From NCBI GenBank assembly GCA_005793615.1, contig SXRI01000169.1, positions 1 to 5,458 of the forward strand: a stretch of DNA of 5,458 nt, read 5' to 3'. Shown here one piece after another: positions 1 to 5,311 of this stretch; within the stretch, counting starts at the first letter, position 1; the number at the start of each line of letters is the position of its first letter. The notes under the pieces are model-generated. The model searched no databases. It was not told the origin of the DNA and saw nothing but the letters and a program-made list of their open reading frames with translations. A program made the position numbers and the translations under genes. The DNA is from Bdellovibrionales bacterium. Lineage in GTDB: Bacteria > Bdellovibrionota > Bdellovibrionia > Bdellovibrionales > JAMPXM01.

Positions 1-2
1 CA

Positions 3-116
3 CAGAGTTTCGAGATCGAAAAAGGCGAGGAATTTGAATGGATAATCGAGAACAAAAACATGTTGCTACTGCAAAGAGTCAAACCCGCGAAGAAGCGGGC
101 TCTAAAAAACGGCTAG
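3..116 (+). CDS. C-terminal end of a small ORF cut by the window edge, unidentified
   Basis: The frame starting at base 3 is open from the window edge to a TAG at 114-116, giving about 37 residues. They contain the run FEIEKGEEFEWIIENKNMLL followed by a basic tail (KPAKKRALKNG). The pattern of Gly-Glu/Asp, hydrophobic-acidic alternation and a closing hydrophobic strand resembles the end of an AbrB/SpoVT-type DNA-binding fold or of a small transposon-associated protein. I cannot identify it firmly. If it is transposon-borne, it would explain why the downstream L,D-transpeptidase has lost its start. The other two forward frames contain stops at 35-37 and 43-45, which mildly supports this frame. 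The left part and start lie outside the window. Confidence 0.4.
   Translation, partial: QSFEIEKGEEFEWIIENKNMLLLQRVKPAKKRALKNG
75..109. other. Small hairpin at the end of the upstream ORF
   Basis: CCCGC (84-88) pairs with GCGGG (95-99) around a 6-nt loop. AGAG (75-78) can add four pairs with CTCT (100-103) across a 5-nt bulge, and a run of six A follows at 104-109. On the minus strand the stem is followed by a T-containing stretch, so a weak minus-strand terminator is possible. On the plus strand there is no U-tract. The function is uncertain, and it may simply be part of the coding sequence. Confidence 0.25.
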
Positions 117-644
117 AAACTTTCTTGTCGGAGTACTAGCCGCGACGTTCCAGATGGTCTGCTCGAACAAGCTCTTGCGTTCTACAAAAAAAATGCCGCC
201 CACATCGACAACAAAGATTACCTCACGATTGTTGCGTTCAGTTGGTTCTCGGCGAAGACTCGCATGTTCATCGTTGATATGCGCTCAGGCAAGGTCACTA
301 AATTACATGTGGCACATGGCTCTGGCTCGGACCCGAAGAACAAAGGTGTTCCGACCCGATTTAGTAACCGTGTGAACTCAAAAGCTTCGTCACTCGGTTT
401 TTACCGCGCTGCTGAGCCTTATAAAGGTAAGCATGGCCTTTCGGTACGCCTCGATGGGTTGTCGTCGACGAACTCTAGGGCACGTGAACGGGCGGTCGTT
501 GTTCATGGTGCTAAATATGTTTACGATTCCGATATCAAACCCGGACGCAGTGCCGGCTGCTTGGCCGTATCAATGAGTTGGCATAAAGCGGTTGCGAATA
601 TGATCAAAGATGGCAGCATCATTTACGCCGGTTTAGCCAACTAG
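117..644 (+). pseudogene. Murein L,D-transpeptidase catalytic domain protein (YkuD_2 type), start and signal peptide lost
   Basis: The translated frame shows DVPDGLLEQALAFYKKN (from 144), then DYLTIVAF, VAHGSGSD, SSLGFYRAAEPYKGKHG, VVVHGAKY and GRSAGC, ending GLAN with TAG at 642-644. The HG and GRSxGC elements are the catalytic signature of YkuD_2 enzymes, which act on periplasmic murein tetrapeptides; the cysteine of GRSAGC would be the nucleophile. The only in-frame ATG is at 264. Starting there would remove about 40 residues of recognisable domain, so it is probably not the native start. No ATG, GTG or TTG lies between the stop at 114-116 and base 264 in this frame. Just upstream, in the +1 frame, 115-144 reads RNFLVGVLAA, a signal-peptide-like end; one extra base near 142-143 would join it to DVPDGLL. 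I infer a 5'-damaged gene. An indel in the assembly, or a 126-residue product from 264, remain possible. Confidence 0.75.
641..644. other. Shared CTAG: overlapping stop codons of two convergent genes
   Basis: The plus-strand L,D-transpeptidase frame stops with TAG at 642-644. The minus-strand murein hydrolase frame stops with TAG read from 643 to 641. Both stops come from the self-complementary tetranucleotide CTAG, so the genes overlap tail to tail by 4 bp with no room for an intergenic terminator. Confidence 0.85.
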
Positions 645-650
645 AGTAAA

Positions 651-664
651 CGAGGCGCGCCTCG
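651..664. repeat. Perfect 14-bp palindrome CGAGGCGCGCCTCG
   Basis: The sequence equals its own reverse complement across all 14 bases and contains an AscI-type GGCGCGCC core. It lies 7 bp past the shared stop codons, inside the last codons (RGAPR) of the minus-strand gene. With no loop and no T-tract it is a poor intrinsic terminator; it could be a protein-binding site or a coincidence of GC-rich coding sequence. Confidence 0.4.
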
Positions 665-1177
665 ATAGTTTGCTTTCCCCGATATAGGAGCCCGCTCGTA
701 GAGCTCGATCCAGGTCATGAATTTCTTCATCTCAGACACATAGAGGTTCGACTGAGGATGGGCGTCGCCATTGATGAGACGGCGTGTCGATCCGAAGTAG
801 ATGTATGGCAAGTAATCGACGTAATTACTTTCATTAATGTAGTCAAGATGCTGGTGTTTGACACGGCTCTTAAGCTCAGTAAGTGCTTCAATCAAATACC
901 CCATGGTCGCAAGCGCGGCGTTCTCCGGTTTATGGAGGTTGTCGACCGTCACGCCATACTGACTTGCAATTCGTTTGGGAACGATTTTGATCTGGGTCGG
1001 CCCGCGACTGTTCAAATCAACCGCGGCACCTGTCGCCGCTGCCCTCATGATTTTCATCACATGTACCGCCCAGGGAAAGGCCTCTTTAAAGCGATACCTC
1101 GGACTTTCATAAAAACGCGATTCACGTCCGAGTATTCCAACCGCCATTTGCGCAAGCAAATTGTACTCGTGACCATT

Positions 1178-1190
1178 ACCAGATCACAAT
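1178..1190 (-). other. Probable single-base frameshift site in the murein hydrolase gene
   Basis: The upstream frame (residues ending KCLDCD) and the downstream frame (beginning SGNGHEYN) overlap only here. The downstream frame has TGA at 1186-1184, so the switch must lie at or after about 1185. Frame arithmetic requires one base to be added, or two removed. There is no homopolymer and no recognisable slippery heptamer, so programmed frameshifting looks unlikely. Confidence 0.6.
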
Positions 1191-1375
1191 CAAGACATTT
1201 CGATTTCTGCCAGTGCCAACGCTGAAATCCTTCACGCTGAAGTACCGTTCGTTTGTGCTCCAATGTTTCAGCGAAAGTCGTCTGAGAACGCGGCGAGGCC
1301 AGCGACGAAAATGAATAACTCAGGATAAGTCCCACTAGGGAGAGTAAGAGGACGCGCGCCATACCACCTCAATAG

Positions 1376-1408
1376 GGTATGAGCAAATCCAGGATCAGTT
1401 CTCATACC
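1376..1408. promoter_or_regulatory. Inverted repeat GGTATGAG-N17-CTCATACC, possible operator or mRNA hairpin
   Basis: The arms at 1376-1383 and 1401-1408 are perfect 8-bp reverse complements separated by 17 bp. The element lies 13 bp upstream of the minus-strand hydrolase ATG, where a regulator dimer site or a leader hairpin would be expected. No known regulator motif is recognised. Confidence 0.4.
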
Positions 1409-1518
1409 GAGCTCGAGGTTCTCCTGCTGTTAAATTTGAGTAGACAACACGACTTTGGCGCTAATTCCTGTGGACTACGCTTTTGGACGCGACTTGCGGC
1501 TACGCTGTCTAAGAATTA

Positions 1519-1547
1519 CAGTGTCAAAGAGTTCGACACTGACGAAC
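1519..1547. promoter_or_regulatory. Two overlapping, mutually exclusive small hairpins upstream of the cassette
   Basis: CAGTGTC (1519-1525) can pair with GACACTG (1535-1541) across a 9-nt loop. GTTCG (1531-1535) can instead pair with CGAAC (1543-1547) across a 7-nt loop. The two stems share base 1535 and the second overlaps the first one's loop, so they cannot form fully together. The stems are short and may be chance; the location is about 75-100 bp before the likely methyltransferase start. Confidence 0.2.
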
Positions 1548-1620
1548 CTCAGTCTTGACCCTCTGTCTTGACTACATTTTCGTGACGAAACGAAAGCGTT
1601 GTGATTTTACTACGCTCATT

Positions 1621-2268
1621 GTGTTAACTACCAATCCCTATCTCGTCAGACAATTTGACCTCACGCGCGTGGCCTCACCGCCAATCGCTGAGGCCGAGGC
1701 GTGGTTGAAGTCATCGAACGCTGCGCTCGATCTCGAAATTGGCTGTGGCGTTGGCTGGCATCCGATCAGGTACGCTCGCGAGAACCCCGAACGACGTTTG
1801 ATCGCGATTGAACACACCCGCGCTAAATTCGAACGCTTTCGTTCTCGTTTGCTAGCTCACCCGGAACTATCGAACCTTTTTCCGGTTCATGCTGATGCAA
1901 TTCGCTGGATCGCTAACCATCTCCAAGCCAACAGCATCGAACTCTGCTTCCTGCTTTACCCGAATCCCGAACCCAAAGCGCCGAATCGACGCTGGCTGCG
2001 CAGCCCGTTCATGCATCACCTCCTCAAGGCTATTAAACCCGGTGGTGTGCTGGCTCTCGCTAGCAATGAACGCTGGTATATTGACGAAGCTTGCGAGTGG
2101 GCGGAGCGGTTTTGGAAACGTGATTCACCGCTGATAAAAGAAATTAACGCCAGCACCACGCCCGCACACCAAGCAAGAACTCACTTTGAAAAGAAATACC
2201 TCTTAAGAGGTCAAACTTGCTTCGATGTTCAATGGCATATTCGTAAAGGGAACAAAGAAAATGCGTAA
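1621..2268 (+). CDS. TrmB-like SAM-dependent tRNA (guanine-N7) methyltransferase, divergent
   Basis: With the GTG at 1621 the product is 215 residues, close to the usual TrmB length. It shows SAM motif I DLEIGCGVGWH (37-47), acidic motif II AIEH (62-65, E64), HADA (90-93) and LKAIKPGG (135-142). The tail RTHFEKKYLLRG (186-197) keeps the TxFE pair seen in TrmB. TrmB enzymes make m7G46 in the variable loop of tRNA. The usual FPDPWPK motif reads YPNPEPK here (113-119), so the aspartate implicated in catalysis is Asn and Trp is Glu. This may therefore be a paralogue with another target, or inactive as an m7G46 enzyme. A longer frame from TTG at 1555 exists, but the added residues (CLDYIFVTKRKRCDFTTL) look unlike the family; no strong ribosome site marks either start. 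Its last 8 bases overlap the next gene, implying translational coupling. Confidence 0.8.
   Translation: MLTTNPYLVRQFDLTRVASPPIAEAEAWLKSSNAALDLEIGCGVGWHPIRYARENPERRLIAIEHTRAKFERFRSRLLAHPELSNLFPVHADAIRWIANHLQANSIELCFLLYPNPEPKAPNRRWLRSPFMHHLLKAIKPGGVLALASNERWYIDEACEWAERFWKRDSPLIKEINASTTPAHQARTHFEKKYLLRGQTCFDVQWHIRKGNKENA
2245..2250 (+). promoter_or_regulatory. Ribosome binding site deciding the oxygenase start
   Basis: AAAGGG lies 10 nt before the ATG at 2261, inside the end of the methyltransferase gene. It favours 2261 over the in-frame ATG at 2225, which would add 12 residues and lacks a visible ribosome site. Confidence 0.6.
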
Positions 2269-3169
2269 GACGGTCATCACCACTGATAACTTCTATCGTG
2301 ATGCGAAAAAGCTCCGTTCACTTTTCGAAAAACGTTTTGATGATCCGCGCGGCGCCAATCATGAACGCTTTATTTGGGACTACTGGCATGTGCCCGAAAA
2401 GTACACGGTACTTCGAACTCCGGCCTACCATTTTTTTTCGAAGAAAATCTACGAAGATTTCCATAACCATCTGGTTTGGTGGGGGCGGCGGCACCTCGGC
2501 TGCCATGATATTTCGCCGCCGTGGATGAGCTGTTATGTCGAAGGTTGTCACCAGGACTTACACGGCGATTTACCACATGGCCCATGGGCTTTCGTGTATT
2601 CGCTGACTCCGTGGAAGAATCGGAAATTCACCGGGGGCGAGACCTTTCTTTTACGCGACGAAATACTCACCTATTGGCAAAATCAACGCAGCGGCACTGG
2701 GCTCGGCCTCGATCGCGAAGATATTGTTCAAGAGTTACCGGCACTGTTTAATCGCTTGACCGTTTTTGACCCACGTATTCCACACGGAGTAAAAGAGGTA
2801 CGCGGCGTTCACGACGTCATGGATGCGCGCCTAGTGATTCACGGTTGGTTCGTCCAGCCTCGCCCTTTTGTCGAAGGTCCACTTGCCACGCGTGCGGTGC
2901 AAAACCTCATCGAAGACCTCAGTGGTTCACTTAACGAGCTTATTAACGAGGGCCTAGAAATCAATGGCATGATGTCGCTTCGTTTTCCGGTCAGCGCCTC
3001 CGGCGCAGTCGGGAAGAGCACGGTGCTCTCAAATGCGCTGAGACACCCCGGTGGCGACGTGCGTATCGAACACGCTTTGGTTAAACACGTCAGTGACTTT
3101 CTCAAACGCGCAAAGCTTCCACGGGCACGCGCGAACTCTTATGTTACCTTACCGTTGATTTTCGAATAA
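2261..3169 (+). CDS. 2OG-Fe(II) oxygenase fused to a C-terminal TonB/AgmX-like domain
   Basis: The product is 302 residues from the ATG at 2261. Residues ~88-200 carry a prolyl-hydroxylase-like 2OG/Fe(II) double-stranded beta-helix core: CHQDLHGDLPHGPWAFVYSL, FTGGETFL (123-130), RIPHGVKEV (172-180) and DARLVIHGWF (188-197). The likely iron ligands are H101, D103 and H175 (H97/D99 is an alternative first pair), and R190, 15 residues after H175, would bind 2-oxoglutarate. Residues ~210-302 look like a separate domain: NGMMSLRFPVSASGAV, FLKRAKLP and VTLPLIFE. This follows the TonB C-terminal/AgmX-PglI pattern (Gly, RF, xSGxV, late FP/LP, Pro, terminal FE). No signal peptide or membrane segment is seen, so it is probably cytoplasmic. 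It overlaps the TrmB-like gene by 8 nt and precedes rsmE by 18 nt, which suggests a role in modifying tRNA, ribosomes or proteins of translation. The substrate is unknown. Confidence 0.8.
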   Translation: MRKTVITTDNFYRDAKKLRSLFEKRFDDPRGANHERFIWDYWHVPEKYTVLRTPAYHFFSKKIYEDFHNHLVWWGRRHLGCHDISPPWMSCYVEGCHQDLHGDLPHGPWAFVYSLTPWKNRKFTGGETFLLRDEILTYWQNQRSGTGLGLDREDIVQELPALFNRLTVFDPRIPHGVKEVRGVHDVMDARLVIHGWFVQPRPFVEGPLATRAVQNLIEDLSGSLNELINEGLEINGMMSLRFPVSASGAVGKSTVLSNALRHPGGDVRIEHALVKHVSDFLKRAKLPRARANSYVTLPLIFE

Positions 3170-3187
3170 CTGACTCGATTTGCGCGC

Positions 3188-3895
3188 ATGAACCTTATTT
3201 TACTGACGGATAACGACTTCATTTCAGCTTCGCAGGTTCGCCTGAACGACCGACGGGCAGAGCACATCCGTACAGTCCATCGTGCCGATGCGGGCGAGGT
3301 CCTGCTTGTGGGCCTCATCGGCGGAAAGATCGGTTACGGCACGGTTGAAGAAATCAATGAAACCTCGGTGAGTTTAGCGGTGACACTTGAGCGAGAGCCC
3401 CCCAAGCCCCTCGACTTAAAACTATTTCTGGCTCTGCCCCGACCGAAATACCTCGCACGTTGCCTGCAAACGGCGACCTCGCTCGGCGTGAAACAGATCT
3501 ATCTCATGAACTCCTACCGTGTGGAGAAAATGTACTGGAGCTGTGCCCAGCTGGCACCTGCGGAGATAAATAGAGCATGTCTTCTCGGGCTCGAACAGGC
3601 ACGCGACACCGTTCTACCCACGGTTCATATGAAACGACTCTTCAAGCCATTTGTCGAAGACGAGCTGCCAGCTCTGATCGCCGGCACCACTGCTGTACTC
3701 GCTCATCCGTCGGCACCCACTCCTTGCCCGTTCAGTCTTCAGGGTGAGACCTCGTTGGCCATCGGCCCCGAAGGAGGCTTCATTGATTACGAGGTCCAGA
3801 AATTAAAGGAGATTGGGTTCCAAGCGGTACATACCTTTGAGCGCATTCTCAAGGTCGAAACGGCACTAGCTTCGTTGATCGGCAGGCTGAAATAG
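3188..3895 (+). CDS. rsmE: 16S rRNA (uracil1498-N3)-methyltransferase RsmE
   Basis: The 235-residue product matches RsmE in length and layout. It has an N-terminal PUA-like part (~1-70, with RRAEHIRTVHRADAGEVLLV), a linker, then a SPOUT methyltransferase part: KLFLALPRPKYLARCLQTAT (78-97), LGVKQIYLMNS, GLEQARDTVLP, LAIGPEGGF (190-198) and RILKVETALASL (219-230). The IGPEGG loop and the xLxVETA segment form the trefoil-knot SAM site. The family methylates N3 of U1498 in 16S rRNA, at the decoding region. The enzyme is somewhat divergent in the EQxGR region, here EQARD. The start is ATG at 3188, with no strong ribosome site, consistent with coupling to the oxygenase 18 nt upstream. Confidence 0.92.
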   Translation: MNLILLTDNDFISASQVRLNDRRAEHIRTVHRADAGEVLLVGLIGGKIGYGTVEEINETSVSLAVTLEREPPKPLDLKLFLALPRPKYLARCLQTATSLGVKQIYLMNSYRVEKMYWSCAQLAPAEINRACLLGLEQARDTVLPTVHMKRLFKPFVEDELPALIAGTTAVLAHPSAPTPCPFSLQGETSLAIGPEGGFIDYEVQKLKEIGFQAVHTFERILKVETALASLIGRLK

Positions 3896-3937
3896 CACCA
3901 CTTTGGCGAATTCGTCGAGCACTTTGACTTTTCTATT

Positions 3938-3998
3938 CTCGGGATCGTCCGAGGTCAGTATGCTTAATCTATGGCGCAATCAATATCGTTCAAATTGA
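3938..3998 (+). promoter_or_regulatory. Leader of the permease gene: small stem, ribosome site and 12-codon overlapping ORF
   Basis: GAGGT at 3951-3955 is the only ribosome-site-like element here. It lies 15 nt before the permease ATG at 3971, but 4 nt before another ATG at 3960 in a different frame. That ATG opens a 12-codon ORF (MLNLWRNQYRSN) ending TGA at 3996-3998, inside the permease gene. A 5-bp stem, CTCGG (3938-3942) with CCGAG (3949-3953), covers part of the site. Translation of the short ORF could influence permease expression, but this is weak and could be chance. Confidence 0.25.
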
Positions 3999-5311
3999 AG
4001 CTCATCCGACTCTTCACCGACAAAAAAATGGCGATCGTCTTCGCGATGGGTTTTGCCTCAGGCTTACCCCTGCTGCTGACACTCACTACTTTGCAAGCAT
4101 GGCTGTCCGAGGCGAAGGTAAACCTTACGCAAATTGGTTTGATGACGTTGATCGGCCTTCCCTACACGGTGAAGTTTCTCTGGGCGCCAGCTCTTGATCG
4201 TCTGATTCCACCCTTTCTTGGACGGCGCCGCGGCTGGATGGCGATAACTCAAATTGGTTTAATTTTGAGCCTTGTGGGAATTTCTCTTTGTGATCCTACT
4301 GTTAGCCTGACCGGGATTTGGATTTTCTCATTTCTTATCGCGACACTCTCAGCAACCCAGGACATTGCGATCGACGCCTATCGACGAGAAATTATGTCGA
4401 TGGAGAGCTTTGGCTTCGGCAACTCTCTCTATATCACGGGATATCGTATCGGCATGCTCGCCGCAGGCGCCGGCGCCCTGATCCTAGCCGATCAAATGCC
4501 TTGGTCACAGGTTTACCAGATCATGGCGGTCGTAATGTCACTGGGCCTGGTGGTCACTTTTCTGTGTCCCGAGCCGACCATTGATCATCCACCACCAAGA
4601 ACTCTACGTGAAACCCTCATAGATCCCTTCGCAGACTTTTTCCAAAAGAGCGGCGTGCTTTGGGTTTTGGCTTTCATATTGCTCTACAAAGTCGGCGACA
4701 ACATGGCCTCGGCGATCACCATTCCCTTTTATAAACAACTCGGATTTAGTAATACCGCCATCGGCGCGATTTCCAAGGTCTTCGGAATTTGGGCGACGAT
4801 CGCCGGTGGTTTGATTGGCGGCACCGCCATGGCGTTTCTGGGAATGCGAAGCTCGTTATGGATTTTCGGCATTTTTCAGGCAGCGACGACACTCGGTTTC
4901 GCTTGGCTGAATTTAGTGGTTCCTCCCGGTGCTGAAGACTCCTTTAGCACCGTCGCTCTGGCAATTGTGATCGGTTGCGAAAATCTTGCCTCGGGAATGG
5001 GTACCGCCGCGTACACCACGTTCATGGCAAGCTTAACGAATACCCGGTTCACCGCCACTCAATACGCCTTGCTCGCTAGTTTGATGGGTGTACCCCGAGT
5101 GATCATCGCTGCACCCAGTGGCTGGCTCGCTGAAACGATGGGTTGGAATGGGTTCTTTATCTTTTGCACACTCTGCGCAGTACCTGGCCTGCTGCTACTT
5201 CTCAAACTCGGCAAACACACCGATACCGCTCAATCTACCACCAATAAAGAAGTGAGCGAGACTCAAACACCGTCAACGAGTAACGGCACAGGGAACGCGT
5301 TACAAACGTAA
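3971..5311 (+). CDS. ampG: AmpG-family MFS permease (muropeptide transporter-like)
   Basis: The 446-residue product is strongly hydrophobic, with about 12 membrane segments. It shows the AmpG/PAT signatures: FASGLPLLLTLTTLQAWL (28-45), YTVKFLWAPALDRLIPPF (65-82) with GRRRGW (84-89), SATQDIAIDAYRRE (127-140), LLYKVGDNMA (237-246) and IPFYKQLGFS (251-260), ASGMGTAAYTTFMASL (340-355), TATQYALLASL (361-371) and APSGWLAE (381-388). AmpG proteins import GlcNAc-anhydromuramyl-peptides across the inner membrane for murein recycling, so the role fits the murein genes at the left of the window. The E. coli protein is somewhat longer. Substrate specificity is inferred, since related family members may carry other solutes. 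The tail from ~416 is Ser/Thr-rich and ends GNALQT, whose last codons are the first bases of the tandem repeat. The start is ATG at 3971, because the preceding residues (LIRLFTDKKM) match the family N-terminus. Confidence 0.85.
   Translation: MAQSISFKLKLIRLFTDKKMAIVFAMGFASGLPLLLTLTTLQAWLSEAKVNLTQIGLMTLIGLPYTVKFLWAPALDRLIPPFLGRRRGWMAITQIGLILSLVGISLCDPTVSLTGIWIFSFLIATLSATQDIAIDAYRREIMSMESFGFGNSLYITGYRIGMLAAGAGALILADQMPWSQVYQIMAVVMSLGLVVTFLCPEPTIDHPPPRTLRETLIDPFADFFQKSGVLWVLAFILLYKVGDNMASAITIPFYKQLGFSNTAIGAISKVFGIWATIAGGLIGGTAMAFLGMRSSLWIFGIFQAATTLGFAWLNLVVPPGAEDSFSTVALAIVIGCENLASGMGTAAYTTFMASLTNTRFTATQYALLASLMGVPRVIIAAPSGWLAETMGWNGFFIFCTLCAVPGLLLLLKLGKHTDTAQSTTNKEVSETQTPSTSNGTGNALQT

Larger units (their letters stand above)
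641..1362 (-). pseudogene. Secreted lytic-transglycosylase/lysozyme-like murein hydrolase, split by a frameshift
   Basis: Reading from ATG at 1362, the first frame begins MARVLLLSLVGLILSYSFSS and LASP, a clear signal peptide, and continues to about residue 60 (WQKSKCLDCD, ending 1183). Homology-like sequence then moves to another frame, open from 1183 down to TAG at 643-641: SGNGHEYNLLAQMAVGILG, RESRFYES, NSRGPTQIKIVP, ENAALATMGYLIEAL and NYVDYLPYIYFGS. The Glu of GRESRF and the RGPTQI segment match the ES and GLMQI-type motifs of the SLT/lysozyme-like fold, so I infer cleavage of periplasmic glycan strands. One missing base near 1183 would give an intact protein of about 240 residues. A short 3' fragment from TTG at 1159 is an unlikely independent gene. 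Upstream, GAGGTGG sits only about 2-4 nt from the ATG, a tight but usable ribosome site. It may be a pseudogene or contain a sequencing indel. Confidence 0.7.
1363..1620. other. Divergent intergenic region between the murein hydrolase and the methyltransferase cassette
   Basis: No convincing gene is visible. It must carry the promoters for the minus-strand hydrolase and for the plus-strand cassette. Two TTGAC-like hexamers occur at 1555-1560 and 1568-1573, but neither has a good -10 box at 16-18 bp, so I do not call a promoter. Two inverted-repeat structures are listed separately. Confidence 0.5.

Noticed and set aside
758..1225. 155-codon plus-strand open frame
   Set aside because: It lies opposite the murein hydrolase, whose signal peptide and motifs are clear; the plus-strand translation has no recognisable domain.
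1268..1405. 45-codon minus-strand ORF starting at ATG 1405 with a GGAG upstream
   Set aside because: It overlaps the hydrolase signal peptide in another frame, the ribosome site is too far away (about 15 nt), and the peptide has no recognisable features.
1555..1600. Sigma-70 promoter from TTGACC or TTGACT
   Set aside because: No acceptable -10 hexamer is found 16-18 bp downstream of either.
1555..1620. TTG start extending the methyltransferase by 22 residues
   Set aside because: The added residues look unlike TrmB N-termini and the start lacks a ribosome site; the family-like sequence NPYLVRQF begins just after GTG 1621. Not certain.
2225..2260. Upstream in-frame ATG for the oxygenase
   Set aside because: It has no visible ribosome site and overlaps the methyltransferase by 44 nt; 2261 has AAAGGG at good spacing and a natural N-terminus.
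2298..3105. Several shorter open frames on both strands within the oxygenase gene
   Set aside because: They are shadows of the oxygenase frame, which carries all the conserved motifs.
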